Assembly (NCBI GenBank): GCA_002404215.1
Contig: DHJG01000080.1
Coordinates: forward strand, 4,832 to 15,178
Direction of reading: 5' to 3'
Origin: Desulfosporosinus sp. UBA4726
Lineage (GTDB): Bacteria > Bacillota > Desulfitobacteriia > Desulfitobacteriales > Desulfitobacteriaceae
DNA: 10,347 nt
This document shows, piece after piece, positions 1-6,411 of this stretch; position 1 is the first letter of the stretch; each line of letters starts with the position of its first letter. The translations under genes and the position numbers were made by a program. The notes under the pieces are model-generated. The model saw only the letters and a program-made list of their open reading frames with translations, was not told the origin of the DNA and made no database searches.

Positions 1-216
1 CGTTGGGTGAAAAATGTACATTTCCATATTTCAGGGATTGAATATGGGTTGAAGGGCGAGAAGCGACACCTTGTCCTCAAAGAATCCGATTTAAGGTATG
101 AAGAGTTAATGAAAGCCTGTCATGCCTTCGGGGTGGAAGGTTTGGTTATTTGCGAAAGTCCAAACCTAGAAGAAGATGCCCTGCTTTTACAACAGACGTA
201 TCAGGCCTTAGGTTAG
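1..216 (+). CDS. 3' end of an endonuclease IV (Nfo)-like TIM-barrel protein, partial
   Basis: The open frame runs in from before the window (codons from base 1) and stops at TAG 214-216, so only about 71 C-terminal residues are visible. The GTG at base 7 is not a convincing start because no ribosome site can be seen before it and the fold would be cut. The remaining part contains HFHISGIEYG, then KGEKRHL and, near the end, LVICESPNLEEDALLL. This resembles the C-terminal part of the deoxyribonuclease IV / AP endonuclease family 2 barrel, where such His and Glu residues sit near the metal site. Members cut DNA at abasic sites, although many distant homologues are only called TIM-barrel proteins. 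It is followed by a strong terminator, so it is transcriptionally separate from the genes downstream. The family call is fairly firm; the exact activity is not. Confidence 0.7.
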   Translation, partial: RWVKNVHFHISGIEYGLKGEKRHLVLKESDLRYEELMKACHAFGVEGLVICESPNLEEDALLLQQTYQALG

Positions 217-285
217 GGAACTAATTTTAATGCCTCGGTTCAAACTTGTAGGAAGTTTTGATACTTTTCTGGATATTAGTAAAGG

Positions 286-323
286 ATAGCTAGAAACCGT
301 TTATGTGTTTCTGGCTATTTTTT
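286..323 (+). terminator. Intrinsic terminator after the Nfo-like gene
   Basis: A 12-bp stem pairs 286-297 (ATAGCTAGAAAC) with 307-318 (GTTTCTGGCTAT), with one G-U pair and a 9-nt loop. It runs into six T residues (318-323). It lies about 70 nt after the TAG of the upstream gene and 48 nt before the ATG of the regulator, so it should end the upstream transcript and leave the regulator to its own promoter. No convincing -35/-10 pair could be picked between 324 and 360; that stretch is AT-rich. Confidence 0.85.
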
Positions 324-370
324 GATAATTGATATATACCTAATTTTATTTAAGAAGTTGAGGTGAAAAT

Positions 371-1780
371 ATGGACACAAAGTTTTCGATGGAGCTCAAT
401 CAACCAACAATTGACCTTTTGAACCAAATTTTCGGACATATACCTATTTCTATGCTTTTAACAGACCCTAATGGCAGAATCCTTATGCTCAATGACCATT
501 ATGCTAATTTCTTAAAGGTTGAAAAGGAGTCTATTATTGGGCAGATTGTGGACGATGTGGTCCCTAATACCCGCATACCGATTGTTTTGGCCACGGGAAA
601 AGCTGAAATCTCACAGCGTCATGTCTATGGTAATGGGGTGAAATCAATTGTCAATCGTATTCCGTTTTTTTCGCCCGATGGAGAAATTGCAGGATGTTTA
701 GGGATTGTACTATTTGAATCTATGGAAGAGTTACAGCATCTTGCCAAGGTCAATGAGGAATTGCACACTCGTTTATCCGTATACCAAAATGAGCTGAAGA
801 GTATTTATACTTCAAAATACTCGTTCGACGATATACTAGGCCAAAGCGCGATCATGCGTAAAACCAAAGAGCTTGCTAAACGGTTGGCTTTAAGTAAAGC
901 CAACATCTTAATTACAGGCGAAAGTGGGACGGGCAAAGAACTTTGGGCGCATGCGATCCATCGGGCTAGCCAGCGAATAGAATTTCCGTTTGTTAGCGTG
1001 AATTGCGGAGCTATCCCAGAAAATTTATTGGAAAGTGAATTGTTCGGTTATGAAGAAGGAGCTTTTACTGGGGCCAAAAAGGGAGGCAAACTTGGCAAAT
1101 TCCAATTAGCTAACGGGGGAACCCTTTTTCTTGATGAAATCGGAGATATGCCTTTAATGATGCAGGTCAAAATTCTCCGAGTGTTGCAAGAAAGAGAAGT
1201 GGAAAAGGTTGGGGGAAGAGGGCCTGAAAAAGTTGACGTGGCGATTATTGCGGCAACCCATCGAAATCTGGAACAAATGGTTAAGGAGGGGACGTTCAGG
1301 GAAGACCTCTATTATCGCTTAAATGTACTATCGTTTCAGTTACCATCCTTACGCGAGCATTCGGAAGACATAGAACTTCTAATCTCCCACTTCGTTACCC
1401 AATACTGTAATAGTTCAGAGACAACAAAACGGATTACACCGGAAGCAATGGCAATTCTGTCCAAATATCCCTGGCCAGGGAATATTCGTGAATTGAGTGC
1501 CGTAATTCAACGATTGTTAGTTATCACTGCCTGCGAAAAAATAACGCCTCTTGATCTTCCGCAATATATATGTTTAGCGACCAAAAACCGACCTCAGAAT
1601 CGCCGACGAGGCCTTGATCAAGCTTTGGCAGAAGTTGAACAAGATATGATTACACAGGCTCTTCAGCTTGCTAATAATAATAAGATTGAAGCTGCACGGT
1701 TGCTGGGAATCCCCCGTTCACGGTTGTACCGTAAAATAGGACAATATCATTCCGAAGACAAGATAAATAAGGTTAACTGA
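371..1780 (+). CDS. Sigma-54-dependent transcriptional activator (PAS, AAA+, Fis-type HTH)
   Basis: This 469-residue bacterial enhancer-binding protein should activate RNA polymerase carrying sigma-54. Residues about 15-115 look like a PAS sensor (ISMLLTDPNGRILMLNDHYA). A probable helical linker follows at 117-145. The AAA+ domain has Walker A GESGTGKE (183-190), the sigma-54 contact loop GAFTGA (230-235), Walker B TLFLDEIGD (251-259), the arginine-rich FREDLYYRLNV (309-319) and WPGNIREL (368-375). All key ATPase elements are intact. A Fis-type helix-turn-helix ends the protein (about 436-456, NKIEAARLLGIPRSRLYRKI). There is no phosphoreceiver domain, so control probably comes from a ligand or redox signal at the PAS domain; which one is unknown. 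The start ATG has GAGGTG at 360-365. Its likely target is the sigma-54 promoter at 2067-2082 in front of the following operon. The family assignment is very secure; the target is inferred from position. Confidence 0.95.
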   Translation: MDTKFSMELNQPTIDLLNQIFGHIPISMLLTDPNGRILMLNDHYANFLKVEKESIIGQIVDDVVPNTRIPIVLATGKAEISQRHVYGNGVKSIVNRIPFFSPDGEIAGCLGIVLFESMEELQHLAKVNEELHTRLSVYQNELKSIYTSKYSFDDILGQSAIMRKTKELAKRLALSKANILITGESGTGKELWAHAIHRASQRIEFPFVSVNCGAIPENLLESELFGYEEGAFTGAKKGGKLGKFQLANGGTLFLDEIGDMPLMMQVKILRVLQEREVEKVGGRGPEKVDVAIIAATHRNLEQMVKEGTFREDLYYRLNVLSFQLPSLREHSEDIELLISHFVTQYCNSSETTKRITPEAMAILSKYPWPGNIRELSAVIQRLLVITACEKITPLDLPQYICLATKNRPQNRRRGLDQALAEVEQDMITQALQLANNNKIEAARLLGIPRSRLYRKIGQYHSEDKINKVN

Positions 1781-1792
1781 TTTGCTTATAAT

Positions 1793-1820
1793 AGGACATT
1801 GTCCTAAATTAGGACAATGT
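1793..1820. promoter_or_regulatory. Distal enhancer-like dyad (TGTCCT-N5-AGGACA plus an extra half-site)
   Basis: The core TGTCCT (1800-1805) and AGGACA (1811-1816) are separated by five bases and extend to perfect 10-bp arms, ACATTGTCCT / AGGACAATGT (1796-1805 and 1811-1820). A third half-site, AGGACA at 1793-1798, faces the first one across a single T, so three half-sites overlap. The same core with the same five-base gap recurs 111 bp downstream. There is no T run after it, which argues against a terminator. Dyads of this size are typical of Fis-family activators; binding by the adjacent activator is inferred. Confidence 0.65.
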
Positions 1821-1905
1821 TTGAGAACTAACCTCATTTGTGATTGAAAGCGCATATTAATTTGCTTAAACGTATGTTTTCTAATTATATATCAATTTTT
1901 AGTCT

Positions 1906-1936
1906 AGCTATGTCCTGAAGTAGGACATAGCTTTTT
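1906..1936 (+). terminator. Perfect hairpin with T tract; terminator and/or proximal enhancer dyad
   Basis: AGCTATGTCCT (1906-1916) and AGGACATAGCT (1922-1932) form a perfect 11-bp stem with a 5-nt loop, followed by TTTTTATTTTT (1932-1942). This is a standard intrinsic terminator shape and would end the activator transcript about 150 nt after its stop. The inner 12 bases are also the same TGTCCT-N5-AGGACA dyad found at 1800-1816, centred about 174 bp before the predicted start site of the operon, a normal distance for a sigma-54 enhancer. The two roles are compatible. Confidence 0.75.
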
Positions 1937-2018
1937 ATTTTTCAGGGTTGTACTTTCCTGTTTTTTCCTCTAAAAGTAAAGATTGAATTACACATGAGCT
2001 TATTTAAAAGGCATGTTA

Positions 2019-2056
2019 AGAGAATAAAAATATATTTTGGAGGAAAGATATTCTCT
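2019..2056. repeat. Spaced inverted repeat just upstream of the -24 element
   Basis: AGAGAATA (2019-2026) is repeated in reverse complement as TATTCTCT (2049-2056), with 22 bases between. The right arm ends 10 bases before the sigma-54 element. It could be an operator or a bending site, or chance in AT-rich DNA; the arms are short. Confidence 0.3.
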
Positions 2057-2066
2057 AGGTGCTTTT

Positions 2067-2082
2067 TGGCATGCTTATTGCA
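2067..2082 (+). promoter_or_regulatory. Sigma-54 (-24/-12) promoter of the CoA-transferase operon
   Basis: TGGCATGCTTATTGCA matches the sigma-54 consensus TGGCAC-G-N4-TTGCA/T with one mismatch (T for C at the sixth position) and exactly the right spacing between the invariant GG (2068-2069) and GC (2080-2081). The expected start site is near 2093, giving a leader of about 40 nt. The activator gene immediately upstream carries an intact GAFTGA loop, which fits the promoter type. Confidence 0.88.
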
Positions 2083-2120
2083 ATTACATTTAAAATAGTG
2101 TGATGATAATGTCGATGAAT

Positions 2121-2126
2121 GGGGGG
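2121..2126 (+). promoter_or_regulatory. Ribosome-binding site that fixes the CoA-transferase start
   Basis: The run GGGGGG lies 7 bases before the ATG at 2134. The earlier in-frame ATG at 2119 overlaps this run and has no ribosome site of its own, so 2134 is the better start. Confidence 0.75.
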
Positions 2127-2133
2127 AAAAACT

Positions 2134-3702
2134 ATGATTAAAGTTAAAGTTATATCTGCTTCAGAGGCAGTTAGAATGATCCCTGACGGAGCTTGTGTCG
2201 GAGTTACTGGATTTGCTGGGGCAGCTCACGCGGAAGTGGTTACCGAAGCAGTGGAGACTCGCTTTCTTGAGGAAGGACATCCACGGGATTTATCGCTCTT
2301 TTATTGTGCCGGGATCGGAGACGGTAAAACAAAAGGCACAAACCATTTTGGACATGAGGGACTTGTACGTCGAGTCGTTGGCGGACACTGGAATCTGGCC
2401 CCTAAATTGGGTGAATTGGCCGTGCAAAATAAAATAGAGGCTTATAACTTTCCTCAAGGTACTTTAACCCAACTAGTTCGGGACATAGCAGCAGGCAAAC
2501 CTGGAACTGTGACTAAAGTGGGACTAAAAACGTTTGTCGATCCACGGGTTGAAGGTGGAAAATTAAATAAAAAAACGACAGAAGACCTTGTAGAAGTCAT
2601 CCAGCTAGCGGGGCAAGAGTGTCTTTTTTACAAGGGATGCAAAATTGATGTAGCTATTATTCGGGCTACCTCAGCCGATGAAAAGGGTAATTTAAGTATG
2701 GAGAGAGAAGCAGTTTCAACTGAAGCTTTATCCATGGCTCAGGCAGCAAGAAATTCTGGTGGTATTGTTATCGCTCAAGTTGAGAGAGTGGTATCGGCGG
2801 GTTCACTTGATCCGCGATTAGTTAAAGTTCCTGGCATTTTAATTGATGCGATTGTCTTAGTCTCCCCAGAGCAACAGTGGCAAACGTTTGCCGAATATTT
2901 TAATCCGGCTTATTGCGGAGAAGTACGCGTTCCATTGGCAGGGCTTGTACCGATGCCATTGGACGAACGTAAGATCATTGCCCGTAGGGCATCCTTCGAA
3001 CTGACAAGTGGAGATGTTGTTAATCTTGGGATTGGTATGCCAGAAGGGGTTGCCTTAGTTGCCAATGAAGAGGGAAGTGCGGATCAAATAACGTTAACGG
3101 TTGAGGCGGGCGGTGTTGGTGGAATTCCGGCGGGTGGCATGAGTTTCGGTGCTTCAACTAATGTGGAGGCCCTGCTAGATCAGCCTTATCAGTTTGATTT
3201 TTACGACGGCGGTGGCGTAGATGCTGCTTTTCTTGGGCTCGCTCAAATGGATGGACAAGGTAACATTAATGTAAGTAAATTCGGACCAAGGATCGCAGGA
3301 TGTGGTGGATTCATCAACATTACTCAAAATGCCAAAAAGGTAGTCTTCTGCGGAACGCTGACCGCCGGTGGTTTGAAAATTGCTGTCCAGAATGGAAATG
3401 TCAACATCATCAAAGAAGGGAAAGTTAAGAAGTTTCTAAACCAGGTGGAGCAAATTACTTTTTCGGGTGAATACGCACAGAGCGTCAGTCAACCTGTTTT
3501 ATATATTACTGAACGTGCTGTGTTCGAGTTATCCGCCGAAGGGGTTGTTTTGACAGAGATCGCTCCGGGAATTGATCTTGAAAAAGACGTTCTTGCTCAG
3601 ATGGGTTTCAAGCCGATTATCTCGGATAAATTACGGACCATGGATGCTAGGATTTTTAGTGACGGTCCTATGTATTCAGTGAAGGGTATGGCTGCGAAGT
3701 AA
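2134..3702 (+). CDS. Family I CoA-transferase, acetate/propionate CoA-transferase (Pct/YdiF) type
   Basis: The enzyme should move CoA between acyl-CoAs and free short-chain acids, for example from acetyl-CoA to the imported acid, avoiding ATP cost. The protein has 522 residues from the chosen ATG, close to the usual 515-530 of this fused alpha-beta family. The N-terminal half carries the first transferase domain (GVTGFAGAAHAE near residue 23-34). The C-terminal half carries LGIGMPEG (about 298-305) and TVEAGGVGGIPAGGMSFG (about 322-339). Glu324 in that motif is the expected catalytic nucleophile that forms the glutamyl-CoA thioester, the same number as reported for Clostridium propionicum propionate CoA-transferase. 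The gene is the first of the operon, preceded by the sigma-54 promoter, and lies 38 nt before the permease. Substrate range in this family is broad, so acetate, propionate, butyrate or hydroxy-acids are all possible. The family call is secure; the substrate is not. Confidence 0.93.
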   Translation: MIKVKVISASEAVRMIPDGACVGVTGFAGAAHAEVVTEAVETRFLEEGHPRDLSLFYCAGIGDGKTKGTNHFGHEGLVRRVVGGHWNLAPKLGELAVQNKIEAYNFPQGTLTQLVRDIAAGKPGTVTKVGLKTFVDPRVEGGKLNKKTTEDLVEVIQLAGQECLFYKGCKIDVAIIRATSADEKGNLSMEREAVSTEALSMAQAARNSGGIVIAQVERVVSAGSLDPRLVKVPGILIDAIVLVSPEQQWQTFAEYFNPAYCGEVRVPLAGLVPMPLDERKIIARRASFELTSGDVVNLGIGMPEGVALVANEEGSADQITLTVEAGGVGGIPAGGMSFGASTNVEALLDQPYQFDFYDGGGVDAAFLGLAQMDGQGNINVSKFGPRIAGCGGFINITQNAKKVVFCGTLTAGGLKIAVQNGNVNIIKEGKVKKFLNQVEQITFSGEYAQSVSQPVLYITERAVFELSAEGVVLTEIAPGIDLEKDVLAQMGFKPIISDKLRTMDARIFSDGPMYSVKGMAAK

Positions 3703-3740
3703 TTTTAAAGAACTAACTATTATAGCGGAGGAGGATATCT

Positions 3741-5138
3741 ATGCTGGGAGTAATTGGAATTCTGTTGGCTTTGGCTCTATTGATGGTTATGGCTTACAAA
3801 GGGTATTCCGTCATTGTATTTGCACCTGTATTTGCGCTGTTGGCGGCAGTGTTCTCTGGTATGGCAATATTGCCAACCTACACGGAAGTATTTCTACCGA
3901 ACCTGGCCAATTATGTAAAGATTTATTTCCCATTCTTTTTGCTTGGTGCAGTGTTTGGCAAAGCGATGGAAGAATCCGGCGCGGCCAAGTCAATCGCTAA
4001 AGCTATTGTCAATAAGCTTGGAACGAAGCAAGCCATGCTGGCAGTTGTCCTTTCCTGTGCAGTCTTAACCTATGGTGGGGTTAGTCTCTTCGTAGTCGCC
4101 TTCGCTGTCTATCCTTTTGCAGCCGCTCTCTTTAAAGAAGCGGACATTCCCAAAAGGTTATTACCAGGTACGATTGCACTTGGAGCGTTTACATTTACGA
4201 TGGATGCCTTGCCGGGGACACCTCAGATTCAGAATACAATCCCTATGAAATTTTTCAATACCGATCTTTATGCCGCACCTATTTTCGGGATCCTTGGCAC
4301 AATCCTAGTTTTGGGGGTTGGAATGACCTACCTGGAGTTGCGCAAGCGGAGTGCTCGTAATCACCAAGAGGGTTATGGCGAAAACCATAAACAGGAACCT
4401 GAAGTAATAGAAGACAACAGCTTACCTAGCGCTTGGTTATCTACGTTACCCTTGATTTCAGTGCTTGGTATAACATTAGTACTTCAAAAATTCGTTTTTC
4501 CGAAATGGGATATACTCTCTTGGGTGACACAGGCGCCTTATAAGATGGCTAGTGCAGGGGTTGTAGGGACGATGAATAATTGGGCTTTGATGATAGCGCT
4601 CCTAATAGGTATTATTATTGCTCTAATCATTAATCCCAAGCGTATTCGCGGCAATGTAGCCAGAGCAATTAATACTGGTGCCCTCGGTTCGTTGTTGGCT
4701 GTTATGAATACGGCATCAGAAGTCGGCTTTGGTAATGTGATTAAGTCTCTTCCAGGATTCCAAACCATTGCTCATTCCCTTACGAATATTAATCCTAACG
4801 GCAGTCCCTTGCTTTCAGAGGCTGTCACAGTAAACGTATTAGCAGGTGTAACTGGCTCTGCTTCTGGAGGTATGAGTATCGCCCTGGATACGTTTGGTAA
4901 AGAGTATTTGGCTTGGGCAAGCAGAGTGAATCTAAGTCCCGAGTTATTACACAGAGTTGCATCCATGGCTTCGGGTGGAATGGATACACTTCCACATAAC
5001 GGTGCTGTTATTACTCTCCTAGCTATCACGGGGTTGACCCATAAGCAATCCTATCGAGATATTTTTGCGATCACCCTCATTAAAACTGGAACTGTATTTA
5101 CCCTGATTGCCCTTCAATCGGTTTTCCATTTTGTATAG
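3741..5138 (+). CDS. GntP-family carboxylate permease
   Basis: This is a very hydrophobic 465-residue membrane protein with about 12 likely membrane-crossing or re-entrant segments. Examples are residues 3-19, 24-43, 58-75, 98-130, 176-199, 231-250, 280-298, 308-335, 358-382, 420-433 and 440-462. One long charged loop lies at about 200-229. Sequences such as LTYGGVSLFVVAFAVYPFAA (109-128), DALPGTPQIQNTIP (155-168) and GSASGGMSIALDTFG (372-386) are in the style of the GntP family, which includes gluconate/proton symporters and proposed 3-hydroxybutyrate permeases. A strong GGAGGAGG (3727-3734) sits before the ATG. Its place between a CoA-transferase and an acyl-CoA dehydrogenase argues for uptake (or exchange) of a short carboxylate or hydroxycarboxylate rather than gluconate. 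No sugar-acid enzymes are nearby. Confidence 0.87.
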   Translation: MLGVIGILLALALLMVMAYKGYSVIVFAPVFALLAAVFSGMAILPTYTEVFLPNLANYVKIYFPFFLLGAVFGKAMEESGAAKSIAKAIVNKLGTKQAMLAVVLSCAVLTYGGVSLFVVAFAVYPFAAALFKEADIPKRLLPGTIALGAFTFTMDALPGTPQIQNTIPMKFFNTDLYAAPIFGILGTILVLGVGMTYLELRKRSARNHQEGYGENHKQEPEVIEDNSLPSAWLSTLPLISVLGITLVLQKFVFPKWDILSWVTQAPYKMASAGVVGTMNNWALMIALLIGIIIALIINPKRIRGNVARAINTGALGSLLAVMNTASEVGFGNVIKSLPGFQTIAHSLTNINPNGSPLLSEAVTVNVLAGVTGSASGGMSIALDTFGKEYLAWASRVNLSPELLHRVASMASGGMDTLPHNGAVITLLAITGLTHKQSYRDIFAITLIKTGTVFTLIALQSVFHFV

Positions 5139-5194
5139 AAAATCTAAGTACCAAGAACTATGGGACTCAATAAAATTATTTGGAGGAATTTGTG

Positions 5195-6334
5195 ATGAAT
5201 TTTGAATTAAATGAAGAGCAACTACTGATTCAAGGAATGGTGAAAGAATTTGTGGCATGCAACGTGGCTCCGATTGCCGCTGAAATAGACCGCGAACACC
5301 GTTTTCCTGCGGAATTACTCCCCAAAATGGCAGAGTTAAACCTCTTAGGGGTTCCCTTTTCTGAAGAATTTGGTGGGGTTGGCGCAGATAATGTCAGCTA
5401 TGTAATCGTGCTTGAAGAACTCGCGCGAGCTTGTGCAAGTACTTCGGTTATCGTTTCGGCTCATACATCATTGGGCACGTGGCCAATTTATGAATTTGGA
5501 ACTCCAGCCCAAAAAGAAAAATACCTACACGATTTGACAACTGGCAAAAAATTGGCAGCCTTCGCCCTAACTGAACCTGGGGCAGGGACAGATGCAGCTG
5601 CTGGTAAAACTACGGCTGTGTTGGACGGGGACGAATATGTTCTGAATGGATCAAAGATTTTTATCACCAACGGGGGATATGCGGACGTATATATCATCAC
5701 AGCTATGACAGATAGCACTGTGGGCACAAGAGGGATTAGCGCGTTTATTGTTGAAAAAAATGCCCCTGGTTTTTCCGTCGGGGAAAAAGAACATAAAATG
5801 GGGATTAAAGCATCCAGCACAACCCCACTTTATTTTTCAGACTGCCGTATTCCGAAGGACGCTCTTCTTGGAGCAGAAGGAAAAGGGTTTAAAATTGCTA
5901 TGCAAACCCTAGACGGGGGACGAATTGGAATTGCCGCCCAAGCTTTAGGAATAGCACAAGGGGCACTTGATGCCTCCATTAAATATGCCAAAGAGCGTGT
6001 TCAGTTTGGTAAACCAATTGCCGCACAACAAGCGATTCAATGGATGATTGCCGATATGGCTACTGAGATTGATGCAGCTCGTCTTTTAGTCTATCGGGCA
6101 GCCTGGAACAAAGATAACGGTATCTCTTATGGTAAGGAAGCAGCTATGGCGAAGTTATTTGCCTCGGAAATGGCATCGCGTGTTGCAGGTAAAGCGATCC
6201 AAATCCATGGAGGGTATGGATACACTGAAAGTTATCCGGTTGAAAGAGCTTATCGCGATGCTAAGATTACGGAAATCTATGAAGGAACATCTGAAGTACA
6301 ACGAATGGTCATCGCAGGAAATTGCCTTCGTTAA
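5195..6334 (+). CDS. Short-chain acyl-CoA dehydrogenase (butyryl-CoA dehydrogenase type)
   Basis: This FAD enzyme oxidises an acyl-CoA to the trans-2-enoyl-CoA, or does the reverse. With the ATG at 5195 it has 379 residues, the normal size for butyryl-CoA/short-chain dehydrogenases. GGAGG (5182-5186) lies 8 bases before that ATG; the upstream in-frame TTG at 5180 overlaps the ribosome site and is rejected. The family signatures are present: FALTEPGAGTDA (123-134), ITNGGYADVYII (157-168), RVQFGKPIAAQQAIQW (268-283) and QIHGGYGYTESYPVERAYRD (336-355). The expected catalytic base is Glu363 in ITEIYEGTSEVQR (358-370), the position used by short- and medium-chain members. The following etf and fix genes supply its electron carriers. 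The chain length is inferred from general similarity only; butyryl-CoA is a reasonable default, and branched or glutaryl-type substrates are less likely. Confidence 0.92.
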   Translation: MNFELNEEQLLIQGMVKEFVACNVAPIAAEIDREHRFPAELLPKMAELNLLGVPFSEEFGGVGADNVSYVIVLEELARACASTSVIVSAHTSLGTWPIYEFGTPAQKEKYLHDLTTGKKLAAFALTEPGAGTDAAAGKTTAVLDGDEYVLNGSKIFITNGGYADVYIITAMTDSTVGTRGISAFIVEKNAPGFSVGEKEHKMGIKASSTTPLYFSDCRIPKDALLGAEGKGFKIAMQTLDGGRIGIAAQALGIAQGALDASIKYAKERVQFGKPIAAQQAIQWMIADMATEIDAARLLVYRAAWNKDNGISYGKEAAMAKLFASEMASRVAGKAIQIHGGYGYTESYPVERAYRDAKITEIYEGTSEVQRMVIAGNCLR

Positions 6335-6360
6335 GAATTACATTTCACAAAGCAATATTA

Positions 6361-6382
6361 GGGGCAGGTTAAGAACTGCCCC
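6361..6382 (+). other. Intercistronic hairpin between the dehydrogenase and etfB
   Basis: GGGGCAG (6361-6367) pairs with CTGCCCC (6376-6382), and two more pairs are possible inside past a bulged G. No T run follows, so it is not a standard terminator. It lies in the 77-nt gap and may protect or process the mRNA, or set the ratio of dehydrogenase to Etf. Confidence 0.55.
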
Positions 6383-6411
6383 ACGTTTGAAAGGCAGAAA
6401 GGGGATTCAAT

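Larger units (their letters stand above)
1781..2133. other. Gene-free regulatory region between the activator and the catabolic operon
   Basis: This AT-rich stretch of about 350 bases holds no credible coding frame on either strand. From left to right it contains an overlapping set of AGGACA/TGTCCT half-sites (1793-1820), a second dyad of the same geometry followed by T residues (1906-1936), a spaced inverted repeat AGAGAATA / TATTCTCT (2019-2026 and 2049-2056), a sigma-54 -24/-12 element (2067-2082) and the ribosome site of the CoA-transferase (2121-2126). The organisation is that expected for a promoter activated at a distance by an enhancer-binding protein. No convincing sigma-70-type promoter was seen for the operon. 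Confidence 0.8.

Noticed and set aside
312..327. TGGCTATTTTTTGATA as a sigma-54 promoter for the activator gene
   Set aside because: The spacing is one base off and the -12 GC is missing; the sequence is better explained as the 3' arm and T tract of the terminator.
1796..1820. Distal dyad as an intrinsic terminator right after the activator stop codon
   Set aside because: The stem is good but is followed by TTGAGAACTA, with no run of T; the regulatory-dyad reading fits better because the same core and gap recur downstream.
2119..2133. Upstream ATG giving a CoA-transferase five residues longer
   Set aside because: This ATG overlaps the G-run that serves as ribosome site for the ATG at 2134 and has no site of its own; the shorter form also places the catalytic glutamate at 324 as in the known enzyme.
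5180..5194. TTG start for the acyl-CoA dehydrogenase
   Set aside because: The TTG overlaps the GGAGG ribosome site; the ATG at 5195 has correct spacing and gives the normal 379 residues beginning like other family members.
5488..5820. Minus-strand open frame of 110 codons inside the dehydrogenase gene
   Set aside because: It lies fully opposite a well-supported gene, has no recognisable motif or ribosome site, and is explained by the codon pattern of the plus-strand gene. The same holds for the other antisense frames in the permease, etfB, fixC and MaoC genes.
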